From: Gammaproteobacteria bacterium
GTDB taxonomy: Bacteria; Pseudomonadota; Gammaproteobacteria; Pseudomonadales; Azotimanducaceae
Length of the DNA: 37,577 nt
Assembly: GCA_030123805.1 (NCBI GenBank)
Contig: JASJXV010000015.1
Location: 1-37,577 of the forward strand
Reading direction: 5' to 3'
This document shows, one piece after another, positions 27,404 to 35,976 of the stretch (positions within the stretch are counted from its first letter, which is position 1; the number at the start of each line of letters is the position of its first letter). A model generated the notes under the pieces. It saw nothing but the letters and a program-made list of their open reading frames with translations. It did not search any database and was not told where the DNA came from. The position numbers and the translations under genes are program-made.

Positions 27404-27518
27404 AGGAGTCTACCAGATTCGTATTGATGCACGGCATCCTTCTTCCATCTCAGGGACAACTGATTTATGCTTTGCCGTCCTTATTACTGTCGTCCCGTCT
27501 CAATCGGAGTAGAAAACA

Positions 27519-28145
27519 ATGTTAAAACTTCACGGCGCACCCCTGAGTAATTACTACAACATGGCAAAGACCGCTCTGCTGGAAAAGGGTATGGAATTTG
27601 AAGAGGTACTGGCTCCCCCTTCCCAGGAAGCCGACTACCTGGCCAAGAGTTCTATGGGCAAAATTCCCTGTCTGGAAACCGATCAGGGTTTTATGGCGGA
27701 AACCAGCGCAATCCTGGACTATCTCGAAGAGATCGAAGCGGAGACCCCGCTGCTGCCTGCTGATCCTTACCAACGTGCCAAGGTACGCGAATTGGCAAGG
27801 TCTCTGGAACTCTATGTGGAGCTGGTCGCACGACCAGGCTACAACGCACTTAGGGGCAAGGATGTTCCTGAGCATGCCATCGAAGCAATCAAGGCCGGTC
27901 TGCCTAAGGGTATGGCTGCAATACAGAGTCTGGCTAAATTCTCTCCCTGGATTGCGGGAGATCAATTCACCTACGCTGACATTGTAGGATATTTCACTTT
28001 TGTACTGGCTAAGCTGTCGGCAGAGGCAAATGCTGATCTGGATCTGTTTGCACAATTCCCTGGTGCCAGTGAATGGTTCGACAAGGTCGGTGAGCGCGAT
28101 TCAGTCAAGAAAGCACTGGCTGATCAGAAAGCGGCTAGAGGTTAA
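27519..28145 (+). CDS. Glutathione S-transferase
   Basis: A 208-residue GST with an N-terminal thioredoxin-like domain (MLKLHGAPLSNYYNMAKTALLEKG; SSMGKIPCLE with the cis-Pro; FMAETSAILDYLEE for glutathione binding) and a helical C-terminal domain. The active-site position near residues 10-13 carries SNYYN, so it would be a Ser/Tyr/Asn-type rather than Cys-type enzyme, unlike the TGA-containing paralogue 4 kb away. GGAG precedes the ATG. The VOC gene follows 53 bases later with its own strong ribosome site, so the two are probably cotranscribed. The likely role is conjugation or isomerisation of electrophiles. Confidence 0.88.
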   Translation: MLKLHGAPLSNYYNMAKTALLEKGMEFEEVLAPPSQEADYLAKSSMGKIPCLETDQGFMAETSAILDYLEEIEAETPLLPADPYQRAKVRELARSLELYVELVARPGYNALRGKDVPEHAIEAIKAGLPKGMAAIQSLAKFSPWIAGDQFTYADIVGYFTFVLAKLSAEANADLDLFAQFPGASEWFDKVGERDSVKKALADQKAARG

Positions 28146-28198
28146 TCTGTAGAATTCATTTAGACACCCCCCATTTTCAAACTAAAGGAGAATAACAA

Positions 28199-28567
28199 AT
28201 GATCGGATATGTCACCCTGGGCACCAATGATCTGGAAGCAGCCACTGCATTTTACGATGCATTGCTGGGTGAAATTGGTGCAAGTCGCTTTATGGAGAAC
28301 GAACGAATGGTCGCCTGGGGTACTGAACCCGGCCAACCCATGCTCGCTGTAATAATCCCCTTTGATGAACAGCAAGCGACTGTGGGTAATGGCACCATGG
28401 TTGCCCTGAACCTTGGATCGCAGGAAGCCGTACAGAAATTGCATGCCAAAGCCATGGAACTCGGCGCACAAGATGAAGGTGCACCGGGTCCCCGCGGAGA
28501 TGGCAGTTTTTATGGCGGCTATTTTCGCGACAAGGACGGCAACAAGCTGGTTGCTTTCTGCATGTAA
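28199..28567 (+). CDS. VOC-superfamily (glyoxalase/bleomycin-resistance fold) protein
   Basis: A 122-residue single VOC domain: MIGYVTLGTNDLEAATAFYDALL at the start and YFRDKDGNKLVAFC at the end are family hallmarks. These proteins are metal-dependent lyases, isomerases, dioxygenases or small-molecule binders, and small glyoxalase-like forms often work with glutathione adducts. AAGGAG lies 8 bases before the ATG. Following a GST gene directly, it may process a glutathione conjugate (inference). Its stop codon TAA (28565-28567) is the outermost part of the inverted repeat that follows. Confidence 0.85.
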   Translation: MIGYVTLGTNDLEAATAFYDALLGEIGASRFMENERMVAWGTEPGQPMLAVIIPFDEQQATVGNGTMVALNLGSQEAVQKLHAKAMELGAQDEGAPGPRGDGSFYGGYFRDKDGNKLVAFCM

Positions 28568-28650
28568 AAAAAGGGGACGGAGGGAATATTTTTTAACCAA
28601 TCTGTATATACCAATTGGTTAAAAAATATTCCCTCCGTCCCCTTTTTTTA
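28565..28650. repeat. Perfect 37-bp inverted repeat (REP/MITE-like, bidirectional terminator)
   Basis: Arms 28565-28601 and 28614-28650 are perfectly complementary over 37 bases, with a 12-base centre. Each arm starts TAAAAAAAGGGGACGG and includes AGGGAATATTTTTTAACC. The run of T after a GC-rich block makes each end a strong terminator. The stop codons of the two converging genes are the first and last three bases of the element. Similar AAAAGGGGAC palindromes are known around RAYT-type transposases in gammaproteobacteria. No other copy was seen in this window and no transposase is present. Confidence 0.85.
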
Positions 28651-29466
28651 GTCTTCCCAAACCGGGGCGGACGCTTTCATAAATCGAGTCAGTTTTCGCA
28701 TTTCTGCGACCAGTTCCCCACTCGACTTGTCGTATAGCCAGGTGTCTATATAGAAAAATTCAGTCTTCGGACTGGCGCCCACACAAACCACTTTCCCGGT
28801 GCTTCTATAAGGGGTATTTAGCTTTATCGGACCATTGCGGAGAATAATCTCGGTGGCGCCAAAGAATCCCACTGCCTGGGCAATTTCTGCCCTTGGGAGA
28901 TCGGCTTGCAGCATCTCGTACATTAAAGAGGGGCGGGTGACGATGCCTTCATATTCGCCGCTATCACCCCCTTCGGTTACGACGATATCGTCTTTATCCA
29001 ATGTCGGCTGCCCGACTTCCAAGGCGCAGAGTATGCGCAACTGATCAGGGGGTGCAGATTCCAGGGGAATTGTCCTGACGTAAGGTTGCACATCCGGATT
29101 GCCTACTGCCAAAGTTCCCCTGGCAACGGTTTTGCCATCAGGCGTCTCGATTAAAGCATCAACCTGCTCATCCTGATCTCCTTCAGGTGTGGAGATAATT
29201 GCCCGGACATCCTCCTTGTGGGTTGTGGCGAAGGTGTAATACATGCTGATGGAGCCCTGTTGAAACCATCGCATACCAAACCCGGATTTGATCAAGGGTA
29301 CAAAGTGATCGAGATGAACAGTACCGGGTATGGTGCCTCCTCTCATGCCTACCTTGTGTGCGACCGCGTCATTGTGAATAGAGCCGGGTTGGTCAGACCA
29401 CTGGTTGATAGGCTGTTGCCATTCACCTACTATTTTGCTTTCCATTTCAGCATTAGAAGTTGCCAT
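28648..29466 (-). CDS. Hot-dog fold (MaoC-like) protein
   Basis: A 272-residue protein. The N-terminal half has NDAVAHKVGMRGGTIPGTVHLDHFVPLI, like the R-hydratase/MaoC pattern in which Asp...His residues act on an enoyl thioester. The second half (TRPSLMYEMLQ, then TEIILRNGPIKLNTPYRSTGKVV) is also compatible with a hot-dog domain, so a double hot-dog fold is likely. It may hydrate, bind or hydrolyse acyl-CoA. GGGAGA precedes the ATG. It shares direction with the TesB gene upstream (57-base gap), which fits a thioester-handling pair. Confidence 0.6.
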   Translation of the reverse strand: MATSNAEMESKIVGEWQQPINQWSDQPGSIHNDAVAHKVGMRGGTIPGTVHLDHFVPLIKSGFGMRWFQQGSISMYYTFATTHKEDVRAIISTPEGDQDEQVDALIETPDGKTVARGTLAVGNPDVQPYVRTIPLESAPPDQLRILCALEVGQPTLDKDDIVVTEGGDSGEYEGIVTRPSLMYEMLQADLPRAEIAQAVGFFGATEIILRNGPIKLNTPYRSTGKVVCVGASPKTEFFYIDTWLYDKSSGELVAEMRKLTRFMKASAPVWED

Positions 29467-29523
29467 AGCTGTTCTCCCTGGTGTGAACTCCGGAAGATCA
29501 TAGCACGAGACCCAGGACCGGGG

Positions 29524-30345
29524 TCAAAGCAAGCGCATCAGGCCTTCCTGCATGGCGGATATGACCAGCTTGCCATCAGCAGTAAAGATAGTGCCGCGAT
29601 TGAAACCTCTGGCACCGGATGCAGAGGGACTGTCCATGGCATAGAGCAACCATTGATCAGCCCGGACCGGGGCATGAAACCACATGGCATGATCCAGACT
29701 CGCTCCCTGCAGTCTCTCCCGCTGGTAGCTGCCCCGGTGCGGGAGTCTCGCTGTGGAGAGCAAGGCGTTATCCGACTCATACACGATCAGGCAGGTATGC
29801 AGCAAAGGATCATCCGGCAGTTCGCCGTTGCTTTTAAGCCAGACATTCTGCTCCGGCGGCTGGGGGCCATCCGACCTTAACCGCTTGTGATCATGACGCC
29901 AGTTTATAAAAGCACCATCACCCGCATATGCCCGGATCTTTTTATCCTCAGGCGGTACCAGGTCCGGCATGTCTACCTGATGCTCCAGACCGGATTCAGG
30001 TTGCTGGAATGAGACAGTCATACTGAAGATTGCGGCACCATGTTGCACCACCACAACATTGCGAGTAGTGAAGGATCGGCCATCTCTGATCCGCTCTACC
30101 TTGAACAACGCGGGTACGGCCGGATCACCCGGCAGCAGGAAATAACCATGCAGTGAATGGGGTATACGAGTCTCGGGAACTGTATGCCCGGCCGCCATAA
30201 GCGCCTGGGCTATTATCTGCCCGCCAAACAATGGGTGTTTACGTCCCGCCGGATGATAGCCGCGAAATAGATTGCGTTCGATTGGCTCAAGATCAAGAAG
30301 CCCAACGAGTTCCTCAAGCGCAGGTGCCTGGTTTAACTGAGTCAT
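29524..30345 (-). CDS. tesB: Acyl-CoA thioesterase II (TesB family)
   Basis: A 273-residue double hot-dog thioesterase that releases free fatty acid from acyl-CoA in the cytoplasm. Family landmarks are LFGGQIIAQALMAA (39-52), LHGYFLLPGD (65-74), RDGRSFTTRNVVVVQ (88-101) and SLDHAMWFH (216-224). The catalytic set is Asp192, Ser216 (Thr in E. coli TesB) and Gln266 (AMQEGLMR). Length is slightly less than E. coli TesB (286). It probably clears or recycles acyl-CoAs made by enzymes such as the acyl-CoA synthetase in this window. Confidence 0.9.
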   Translation of the reverse strand: MTQLNQAPALEELVGLLDLEPIERNLFRGYHPAGRKHPLFGGQIIAQALMAAGHTVPETRIPHSLHGYFLLPGDPAVPALFKVERIRDGRSFTTRNVVVVQHGAAIFSMTVSFQQPESGLEHQVDMPDLVPPEDKKIRAYAGDGAFINWRHDHKRLRSDGPQPPEQNVWLKSNGELPDDPLLHTCLIVYESDNALLSTARLPHRGSYQRERLQGASLDHAMWFHAPVRADQWLLYAMDSPSASGARGFNRGTIFTADGKLVISAMQEGLMRLL

Positions 30346-30471
30346 AAAATATAAACGATATTTTCAGGGTACTATTATTTACCGGAAGTGTTTACGGAAA
30401 GTATTTACGGGAAGCACCCGGATAAGTCTTCCACATATTCAGTAGGGTGATTATACCCTATTCAGAATGAT

Positions 30472-30747
30472 TCAGTCCGGGATTGCAGGAACAAGGTTGC
30501 GACGAGCAGGACTCTCATCCGCCTCATCATAGACTTCTTGCAGAACAGGTGGGAACTGCACCTATTTGGTCAACGGCTTGCTTGAATTTGACCACGAATT
30601 CTTCAAACTGAACCTCGGAACCCGGTTTTATTTCAATGGAAAGTACACTAAAACCTGTTGGTGGTGCCTCTTCGGATGTGCGACAAACGAAATTGCTACG
30701 GCAAGAATAGAGATAAGACTGCATACACTATATTTGAACCACGACAT
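30472..30747 (-). pseudogene. Broken gene for a small exported protein
   Basis: This lies in the 510-bp gap between TesB and the methyltransferase gene. ATG 30747 follows AAGGAG and opens a signal-peptide-like sequence (MSWFKYSVCSLISILAVAISFVA). The coherent protein then continues in the -1 frame (EEAPPTGFSVLSIEIKPG.EVQFEEFVVKFKQAVDQIG) and afterwards returns to the first frame (PVLQEVYDEADESPARRNLVPAI) up to TGA at 30472. Two compensating frameshifts thus destroy a gene of about 90 residues. The middle part resembles small ferredoxin-like (antibiotic monooxygenase/NIPSNAP-type) proteins, but only loosely. Tandem GGAAGTGTTTAC/GGAAAGTATTTAC copies lie just beyond it, near 30384-30410. Confidence 0.5.
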
Positions 30748-30855
30748 TTTATTACTCCTTATTATTCTTTCAACAGTGGATAATGTGCTTTATTCTTGTA
30801 CCCGATACAACTTATAGTGTCGAAATAGTCACGTCACTCTATCTGCCACAAGGAG

Positions 30856-31677
30856 ATGAAAATGAAACATCTGCCCCTGATGTTAGCTATAACAATTCTG
30901 GCCTGCATTCAGCTTCCCCTGGTCAACGCATCACATCACGAAGACACAGGTCTGCAAGCAGTTATTGCGGGGGAACATCGCTCTGAGACAAACAAAGCAA
31001 GGGATATTTATCGTCGTCCTTATGAGACGCTGCGCTTCCTTGGCATCACAAATAACATGACTGTGATCGAAAACTGGCCAGGGGGAGGATGGTATACCGA
31101 AATTCTGGCACCCTACCTGAAGGACAGTGGACAATTGATCGCTGCGACTTATGATCGAAACCCGGACTCGCAAAAGAGCTGGATGAAGCGATACAATCAG
31201 AATTTCGATGACAAGTTCGTGGCTCATCCGGAGAACTACGGCAATATCAAAGTAGTGGGTCTACTACCATCCGCCAATCCTGAACTGGCGCCAGCCGGAA
31301 GTGTCGACGCTGTGCTTGACTTCAGAAACGCACACAACTGGATCAAAGCGGATGCAGACAGCATGATCATGGCCTGGTACAAGGCGTTGAAACCGGGCGG
31401 AATCGTTGGGCTGGTAGATCACAGAATGGACGATGACAAGGAATACAACCCTGATAGCGGCTACGTCCATGAGAAGCAAATCATCGCTGCCATGACCAGG
31501 CATGGCTTTGTACTGGAAGCAAGATCAGATCTGAATCGCAACCCGAAGGATACCAAGGACCACCCCAGGGGTGTCTGGACATTACCACCGACACTTACTC
31601 TAAAAGAACAGGACAGGGAGAAATACCTGGCTATCGGTGAGAGTGACCGTATGGTTCTGAAATTCGTAAAACAATAA
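30856..31677 (+). CDS. Exported SAM-dependent methyltransferase-like protein
   Basis: A 273-residue protein of the COG4798-type predicted methyltransferase family. The signal peptide is clear (MKHLPLMLAITILACIQLPLVNAS), preceded by AAGGAGATG; either of the first two ATGs may serve. The SAM-like motif is IENWPGGGWYTEILAPYL, where the usual GxGxG loop reads PGGGWYTE as in that family, followed by ATYDRNPDSQKS and VDAVLDFRNAHNW. Location in the periplasm is odd for a methyltransferase because SAM is cytoplasmic; the family is nonetheless often predicted as secreted. A tight gap of 35 bases to the C45 acyltransferase suggests an operon. Confidence 0.78.
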   Translation: MKMKHLPLMLAITILACIQLPLVNASHHEDTGLQAVIAGEHRSETNKARDIYRRPYETLRFLGITNNMTVIENWPGGGWYTEILAPYLKDSGQLIAATYDRNPDSQKSWMKRYNQNFDDKFVAHPENYGNIKVVGLLPSANPELAPAGSVDAVLDFRNAHNWIKADADSMIMAWYKALKPGGIVGLVDHRMDDDKEYNPDSGYVHEKQIIAAMTRHGFVLEARSDLNRNPKDTKDHPRGVWTLPPTLTLKEQDREKYLAIGESDRMVLKFVKQ

Positions 31678-31712
31678 GTCCAGGGAATGGTCGCAAAGGA
31701 AGGTCTGACTAG

Positions 31713-32747
31713 ATGCCGAAACTGGAACTTATTCAGCTTGCAGGCACTCACCGGGAAATTGGTTTGCAACATGGCCAACGACTCCGGGAGAGCATCAGCA
31801 AAACTGCAAACTTTTATAATGACGTATTGTTCCAGGGCCAATTCGATCTGATTGAGGAACAGGGTAATCTCTATCTCTCACAAATAGATCAGTTCAATCA
31901 AGGTTTTGGTGAGGAGATAAGGGGCATTGCAGAAGCATCGGATCAGCCGGACTGGCAGATCGCTGCTCTCAATGCCCGCACAGAGATCTACCAGAAGGTC
32001 GATGCATCTCCGAGCAGTGAATGCACCTCAAGTTTCTTTCCCCATACCGGGTTGTTAGGTCAAAACTGGGATTGGATGGAGCCGTTGGAAGAGCTGATCG
32101 TCGTTATGCAGATCACGCGTCCGGATGGCCACAAGATACTGCAGATGACGGAACCCGGCATCATCGGCAAGATCGGCTTCAACTCAAAAGGTCTGGGCGT
32201 CTGCCTGAACATCCTCACAGGCGGAGCGAATCCTCCCCGGATACCGGTGCACATTCTGTTACGGTCCGCCCTGGAGAGCGATTCCCTGGAGGAATTCAAA
32301 ACCACCCTGGAGAGTTCGCCGATGGGTACCTACTCCAATATCCTTGCGGCAGATTCCAAAGGCGGCTTTCTGGACGTGGAAATCTGTGGCGACCACAGCC
32401 GTTATCTCGATTACCGGGATGCACCCATCGTGCACACTAATCACTTTCTAAGTCCTTACGGTGAAAGTACCGATGAAGCGACAAACGAATTGTTCGCCAG
32501 TTCCCGACAAAGATACGCCAGGTGTAACCACCTTTATGCAACCGTTGACTCCGATCTGGATAAGTTTAAATTGATGCTGGCTGATGAAGAAAACGCCCCA
32601 AACGAAATCTGTCGGGCTTACCGACTGGTGCAAGGCAATATTCTTGGTACCGTGGCATCCATCATAATGGACCTGAAAAATCAGGCGCTACATATTACAG
32701 CCGGCAGGTGCAGCACCAATCCCTGGCACTGTCTGACTTTCTTCTAG
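31713..32747 (+). CDS. C45-family acyltransferase/amidase (isopenicillin acyltransferase-like)
   Basis: A 344-residue Ntn-hydrolase of peptidase family C45, related to acyl-CoA:6-aminopenicillanic acid acyltransferase and N-acyl amino acid hydrolases. The N-terminal HREIGLQHGQ (13-22) and NARTEIYQK are family marks. The nucleophile is Cys104 in SSECTSSFF, followed by GLLGQNWDWMEPL. Family enzymes cut themselves just before this Cys to create the active N-terminal nucleophile. No signal peptide is seen. It likely hydrolyses or transfers acyl groups on amides; the substrate is unknown and no beta-lactam genes are nearby. Confidence 0.85.
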   Translation: MPKLELIQLAGTHREIGLQHGQRLRESISKTANFYNDVLFQGQFDLIEEQGNLYLSQIDQFNQGFGEEIRGIAEASDQPDWQIAALNARTEIYQKVDASPSSECTSSFFPHTGLLGQNWDWMEPLEELIVVMQITRPDGHKILQMTEPGIIGKIGFNSKGLGVCLNILTGGANPPRIPVHILLRSALESDSLEEFKTTLESSPMGTYSNILAADSKGGFLDVEICGDHSRYLDYRDAPIVHTNHFLSPYGESTDEATNELFASSRQRYARCNHLYATVDSDLDKFKLMLADEENAPNEICRAYRLVQGNILGTVASIIMDLKNQALHITAGRCSTNPWHCLTFF

Positions 32748-32793
32748 GAGCTGCCCGACAGATCTGTGTAGCGATCTGAGCCGGTGACACGAT

Positions 32794-32818
32794 GGTTAGA
32801 GAAATCATGTTTCTAACC
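32794..32818 (+). terminator. Hairpin after the acyltransferase gene
   Basis: GGTTAGA and TCTAACC face each other over an 11-base loop shortly after the C45 gene and before the convergent thiolase gene. There is no T-run, so this is at best a weak or Rho-assisted terminator. Confidence 0.3.
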
Positions 32819-32941
32819 TGTACATCATCTCAAATGCCGTACATCTGCAGCTCAATACAAGCAATGCTCCGTATATGTGGGACAGCACTGGGTACGCAGA
32901 CATTATCTCTGAACCAGTCCTTACCCCGTTTTCAGGTCTAT

Positions 32942-34144
32942 TCAATCTGCCACAAGCACCAGGGTTCCCGTGGTGGACAGGCTACCGCCGGTACCATTTA
33001 CTATGCAGGTACTGGCGCCGGTTTGCTTGCCCGGCAAGCCGTTAATACCGTCTTCAGCCGTCCCGGAGAGTTGCCGATAGGCTTCAATAAGAAGCTGCAT
33101 ACCGTACATACCCGAGTGATTAAAAGACAGACCGCCGCCATTGGTGTTGATCGGCAATCTGCCACCGGGCGCTGCATCACCATCCTTCCACAGTCTGTAT
33201 CCCTGCCCTCGTGGCGCCAGCCCCAGCATTTCCATGGTGATGGCCGCCGTCACCGTGAAGGAATCATATACCAGGGCCATTTCCATATCGTCAGGTCCCA
33301 TGCCAGCCATCTCATATGCCGCCGCAGAAGATGCCATGGCCGAGGTGGCAGTAAAGTCTTCCATTTCCAGCATATTGGAATGCCCCATACTCTCGCCTGC
33401 ACCGGCAACCCACACGGGTCTGGTTTTCAAACTGCGAGCTATCTCCGGTCGGGTCAATAACACCGCACCACCATGATCCGTTACCAGGCAACAGTGTAAA
33501 AGCGTCAGCGGCCAGGACACTATTCTTGCACTCTGCACGTCTTCTATAGTGATAGGGCCACCCGCCTTGTGCGTTTCTTTCGAGTGCATAACTGCCCTGG
33601 GATTCAGCGTCGCCCAATCACGCGTCACTTTCGCGACATGGGCGAAATCCTCGGGCGTTGTGCCATAGACATAATTATACCGCGTCATAGCGTGAGAATA
33701 ATTCGAGGGGGCACCGGATAATCCATATGCAGAAGTCATCTGAGATGCGGGAGAGTTATCATTCCCGAGACCGCGTCTGGGTCCACTGCCACCCACTTTC
33801 CGCATGGAATAACCATTTTGTCCATGGCTGATAAGTGCCACATCAATAATGCCTGCATAGATTGCCGCCATCGCGTGATGCACGTGCATCTCAAAAGAAC
33901 AGCCACCCACCTGGGTCGTATCGATGTATTTTGGATGAATTCCCAGGTGTTCAGCCAGTTCCGAAGACCAACCAGCGGAGAAAATTCCGTCGATACTCGA
34001 TATGGGTATCCCGGTCTGATCGCTGACCGCCTTGATCGCCTCAATGTGTAACTGTATGGCAGTTTTGGGATCTTTCAGATAACCAATCTCAGTTGCTTCG
34101 GCAGCCCCGACAATCGCAGCCGATCGGCTAAATTGAGTATTCAT
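32942..34144 (-). CDS. Thiolase-fold protein (SCP-x/Ltp2-like)
   Basis: A 400-residue thiolase-superfamily enzyme of the nonspecific lipid-transfer (SCP-x/Ltp) branch. GGCSFEMHVHHAMAAI places a Cys at residue 82, near the thiolase nucleophile position. YDSFTVTAAITMEMLG and NGTGGSLSTTGTLVL are family segments. It overlaps by 4 bases (ATGA) with the DUF35 gene upstream. Such thiolase/DUF35 pairs act together in acyl-CoA thiolysis or retro-aldol cleavage, as in steroid side-chain degradation. Which reaction applies here is an inference. A ribosome site (GGAGG) lies inside the DUF35 gene. Confidence 0.85.
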   Translation of the reverse strand: MNTQFSRSAAIVGAAEATEIGYLKDPKTAIQLHIEAIKAVSDQTGIPISSIDGIFSAGWSSELAEHLGIHPKYIDTTQVGGCSFEMHVHHAMAAIYAGIIDVALISHGQNGYSMRKVGGSGPRRGLGNDNSPASQMTSAYGLSGAPSNYSHAMTRYNYVYGTTPEDFAHVAKVTRDWATLNPRAVMHSKETHKAGGPITIEDVQSARIVSWPLTLLHCCLVTDHGGAVLLTRPEIARSLKTRPVWVAGAGESMGHSNMLEMEDFTATSAMASSAAAYEMAGMGPDDMEMALVYDSFTVTAAITMEMLGLAPRGQGYRLWKDGDAAPGGRLPINTNGGGLSFNHSGMYGMQLLIEAYRQLSGTAEDGINGLPGKQTGASTCIVNGTGGSLSTTGTLVLVAD

Positions 34145-34563
34145 GCGCCCTCCTCCACGACTCGCCAGAAGGGAATATGAATATCGTTATCAGCCTGTTC
34201 AAACTCCACCTTGACCCTGGATCCGATCCTGATGCTCTCAGGATTTTCGGGGTCTACACCGCGCAACACAGTAAGCATACGGTCGCCTTCATCCAGATCT
34301 ATGTAGGCAGTCACAAAAGGGATTTCTTCTGCCCAACCACCGAAGGCTCGATGTTGCACGGCAAAGGTGTGTAAACGCCCTTCCCCGCTGCCTTCAATCC
34401 ACTCTAGCGCGGTGGAGTGACAGAATGGGCAAATATGTCTTGGATACCAGTGCACACGATTGCAATGGGTGCATCTGGGTAACATTAACTTGCCATTTTT
34501 AGTCCCTTCCCAAAAGGGCATGGTATGCGGACTTGGTCTGGGAATCGGTTTGTCGTATGCCAC
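34141..34563 (-). CDS. DUF35 OB-fold zinc-ribbon partner protein
   Basis: A 140-residue protein. A zinc ribbon with Cys31, Cys34, Cys45 and Cys48 (CTHC...CPFC) is followed by an OB fold (about 60-135). This arrangement is the usual acyl-CoA-binding or stabilising partner of SCP-x/Ltp thiolases. The start is GTG 34563 with GGAGA about 7 bases upstream. Translational coupling with the thiolase gene (ATGA overlap) argues that the two make one complex. Confidence 0.9.
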   Translation of the reverse strand: MAYDKPIPRPSPHTMPFWEGTKNGKLMLPRCTHCNRVHWYPRHICPFCHSTALEWIEGSGEGRLHTFAVQHRAFGGWAEEIPFVTAYIDLDEGDRMLTVLRGVDPENPESIRIGSRVKVEFEQADNDIHIPFWRVVEEGA

Positions 34564-34686
34564 GGATAGTCTCCATTCGTTAAATCAAATCGGTCTCTGA
34601 ATCAAGACTACCATTCATGCAGATAATTTAAAATCTTGCCGACATCGGGGAATGCTATGCCTGGTGCGAATCAAGTTGAATGGTTT

Positions 34687-35976
34687 CTATTTGGCATGTG
34701 CAGTCACTGATACAGGCCGTGCAGGCGGCGTTGCCAGCAGAAAACAAAAAGATCCCAGGAATGCTGCACATGCAAGCAACGTTAACCCACTCTGGTAACT
34801 GCCCGAGATATCCGCCATTACGCCTGCAATCAGAGCACCGCCGGACATACCGAACATCACGATCAGAGATGAGAATCCCAGAATCGTACCAAATGAGGAA
34901 GGTCCAAAGTAATCCGCCCGCAAGGCAACCATTAAGGGACCCCGCATGCCCCAGGCTGTGCCATGCAGCAGCGCAAACGCGACTACCATCAGGAGGGAGT
35001 CGGCAAATGCCAGTAGCAACAATCCGGCGACGTGTCCCAGCATACAGGCGATGCAGATAAAGCGTTTATCCAGACGATCACCAAGGTAACCCCCATAAAG
35101 CTGGCCGAACATCTGGAATGCAGTCATCAACGCGACCACTGCACCTGCCTCGGTGAGAGAATAATCGAGCCCCTGGGTCAGATGCGGCACCAGATGGACC
35201 ATAATCGCGGAAACAGTTAACAAGGCTGACGCATGCCCCACGGAAATCAGCCAGAATGCCCGCGTACGCATAGCTTCCCGTGCTGTAAAGTCACGCTCGG
35301 GATCTATTTGCCCCGATGCGGCGGCTTGCGCTTCTTCCGCATAGCCATCTTGCACCTCTCCGTAAGGCTCAGGTCTGTGGCGCACAACCTGCGCCAGAGG
35401 CAATCCCGCCAATAATACCAGCACACCGGATGAGAATGCGGTAACTCGCCAGCCAAACAATTCAAGCGAAAGAATAACAATCGGTACCGAAAGACCACCG
35501 GCGGAGAAACCAATTTGAGAGATGGATATCGCCTTGGCTCTATTTTTGTTGAACCAGCTCACTATCGCCACCATGAGGGTGGCAAAGCCACCCAGACTTG
35601 ATCCAATGGCAATCATCGCAAAGGCAAGATAGAAGGTGATGATGGTGTCGATCTGGCTCAATGCCATGAAGCCAAGACCAAATATAACGATCCCGATTCG
35701 CAATATCGTTCGCGGACCAAATCGATCCACCAGCCAGCCCTGCAAGGGACCCAGGATGCCACTTTCAATCCGGGTCATGGCAAAGGCACCGGAAACCACG
35801 GTTTTGCTCCAACCAAAATCCGCTTGCAGCAGGACCATGTAGGCGCCGTAGGACTGCATCCAGAGTACACCGGATAATAGTTGAATGCCGCCGCTGGCCA
35901 ATACAATCCACCAGCCATAAAAAATACGCCCACCTGGGCGTATCATGTGATCAAACCTTTGCCAACGGGAATTCAT
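34687..35976 (-). CDS. MFS transporter (monocarboxylate carrier-like)
   Basis: A 429-residue 12-TM MFS protein. YGWWIVLASGGIQLLSGVLWMQSYGAYMVLLQADFGWS and GWLVDRFGPRTILRIG resemble the monocarboxylate-transporter/oxalate-formate type group. ATG 35976 was preferred to an in-frame TTG at 35985; neither has a clear ribosome site. It lies upstream of the thiolase/DUF35 pair on the same strand (123-base gap), so it might import the acid that they break down. That link is an inference from position. Confidence 0.82.
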   Translation of the reverse strand: MNSRWQRFDHMIRPGGRIFYGWWIVLASGGIQLLSGVLWMQSYGAYMVLLQADFGWSKTVVSGAFAMTRIESGILGPLQGWLVDRFGPRTILRIGIVIFGLGFMALSQIDTIITFYLAFAMIAIGSSLGGFATLMVAIVSWFNKNRAKAISISQIGFSAGGLSVPIVILSLELFGWRVTAFSSGVLVLLAGLPLAQVVRHRPEPYGEVQDGYAEEAQAAASGQIDPERDFTAREAMRTRAFWLISVGHASALLTVSAIMVHLVPHLTQGLDYSLTEAGAVVALMTAFQMFGQLYGGYLGDRLDKRFICIACMLGHVAGLLLLAFADSLLMVVAFALLHGTAWGMRGPLMVALRADYFGPSSFGTILGFSSLIVMFGMSGGALIAGVMADISGSYQSGLTLLACAAFLGSFCFLLATPPARPVSVTAHAK

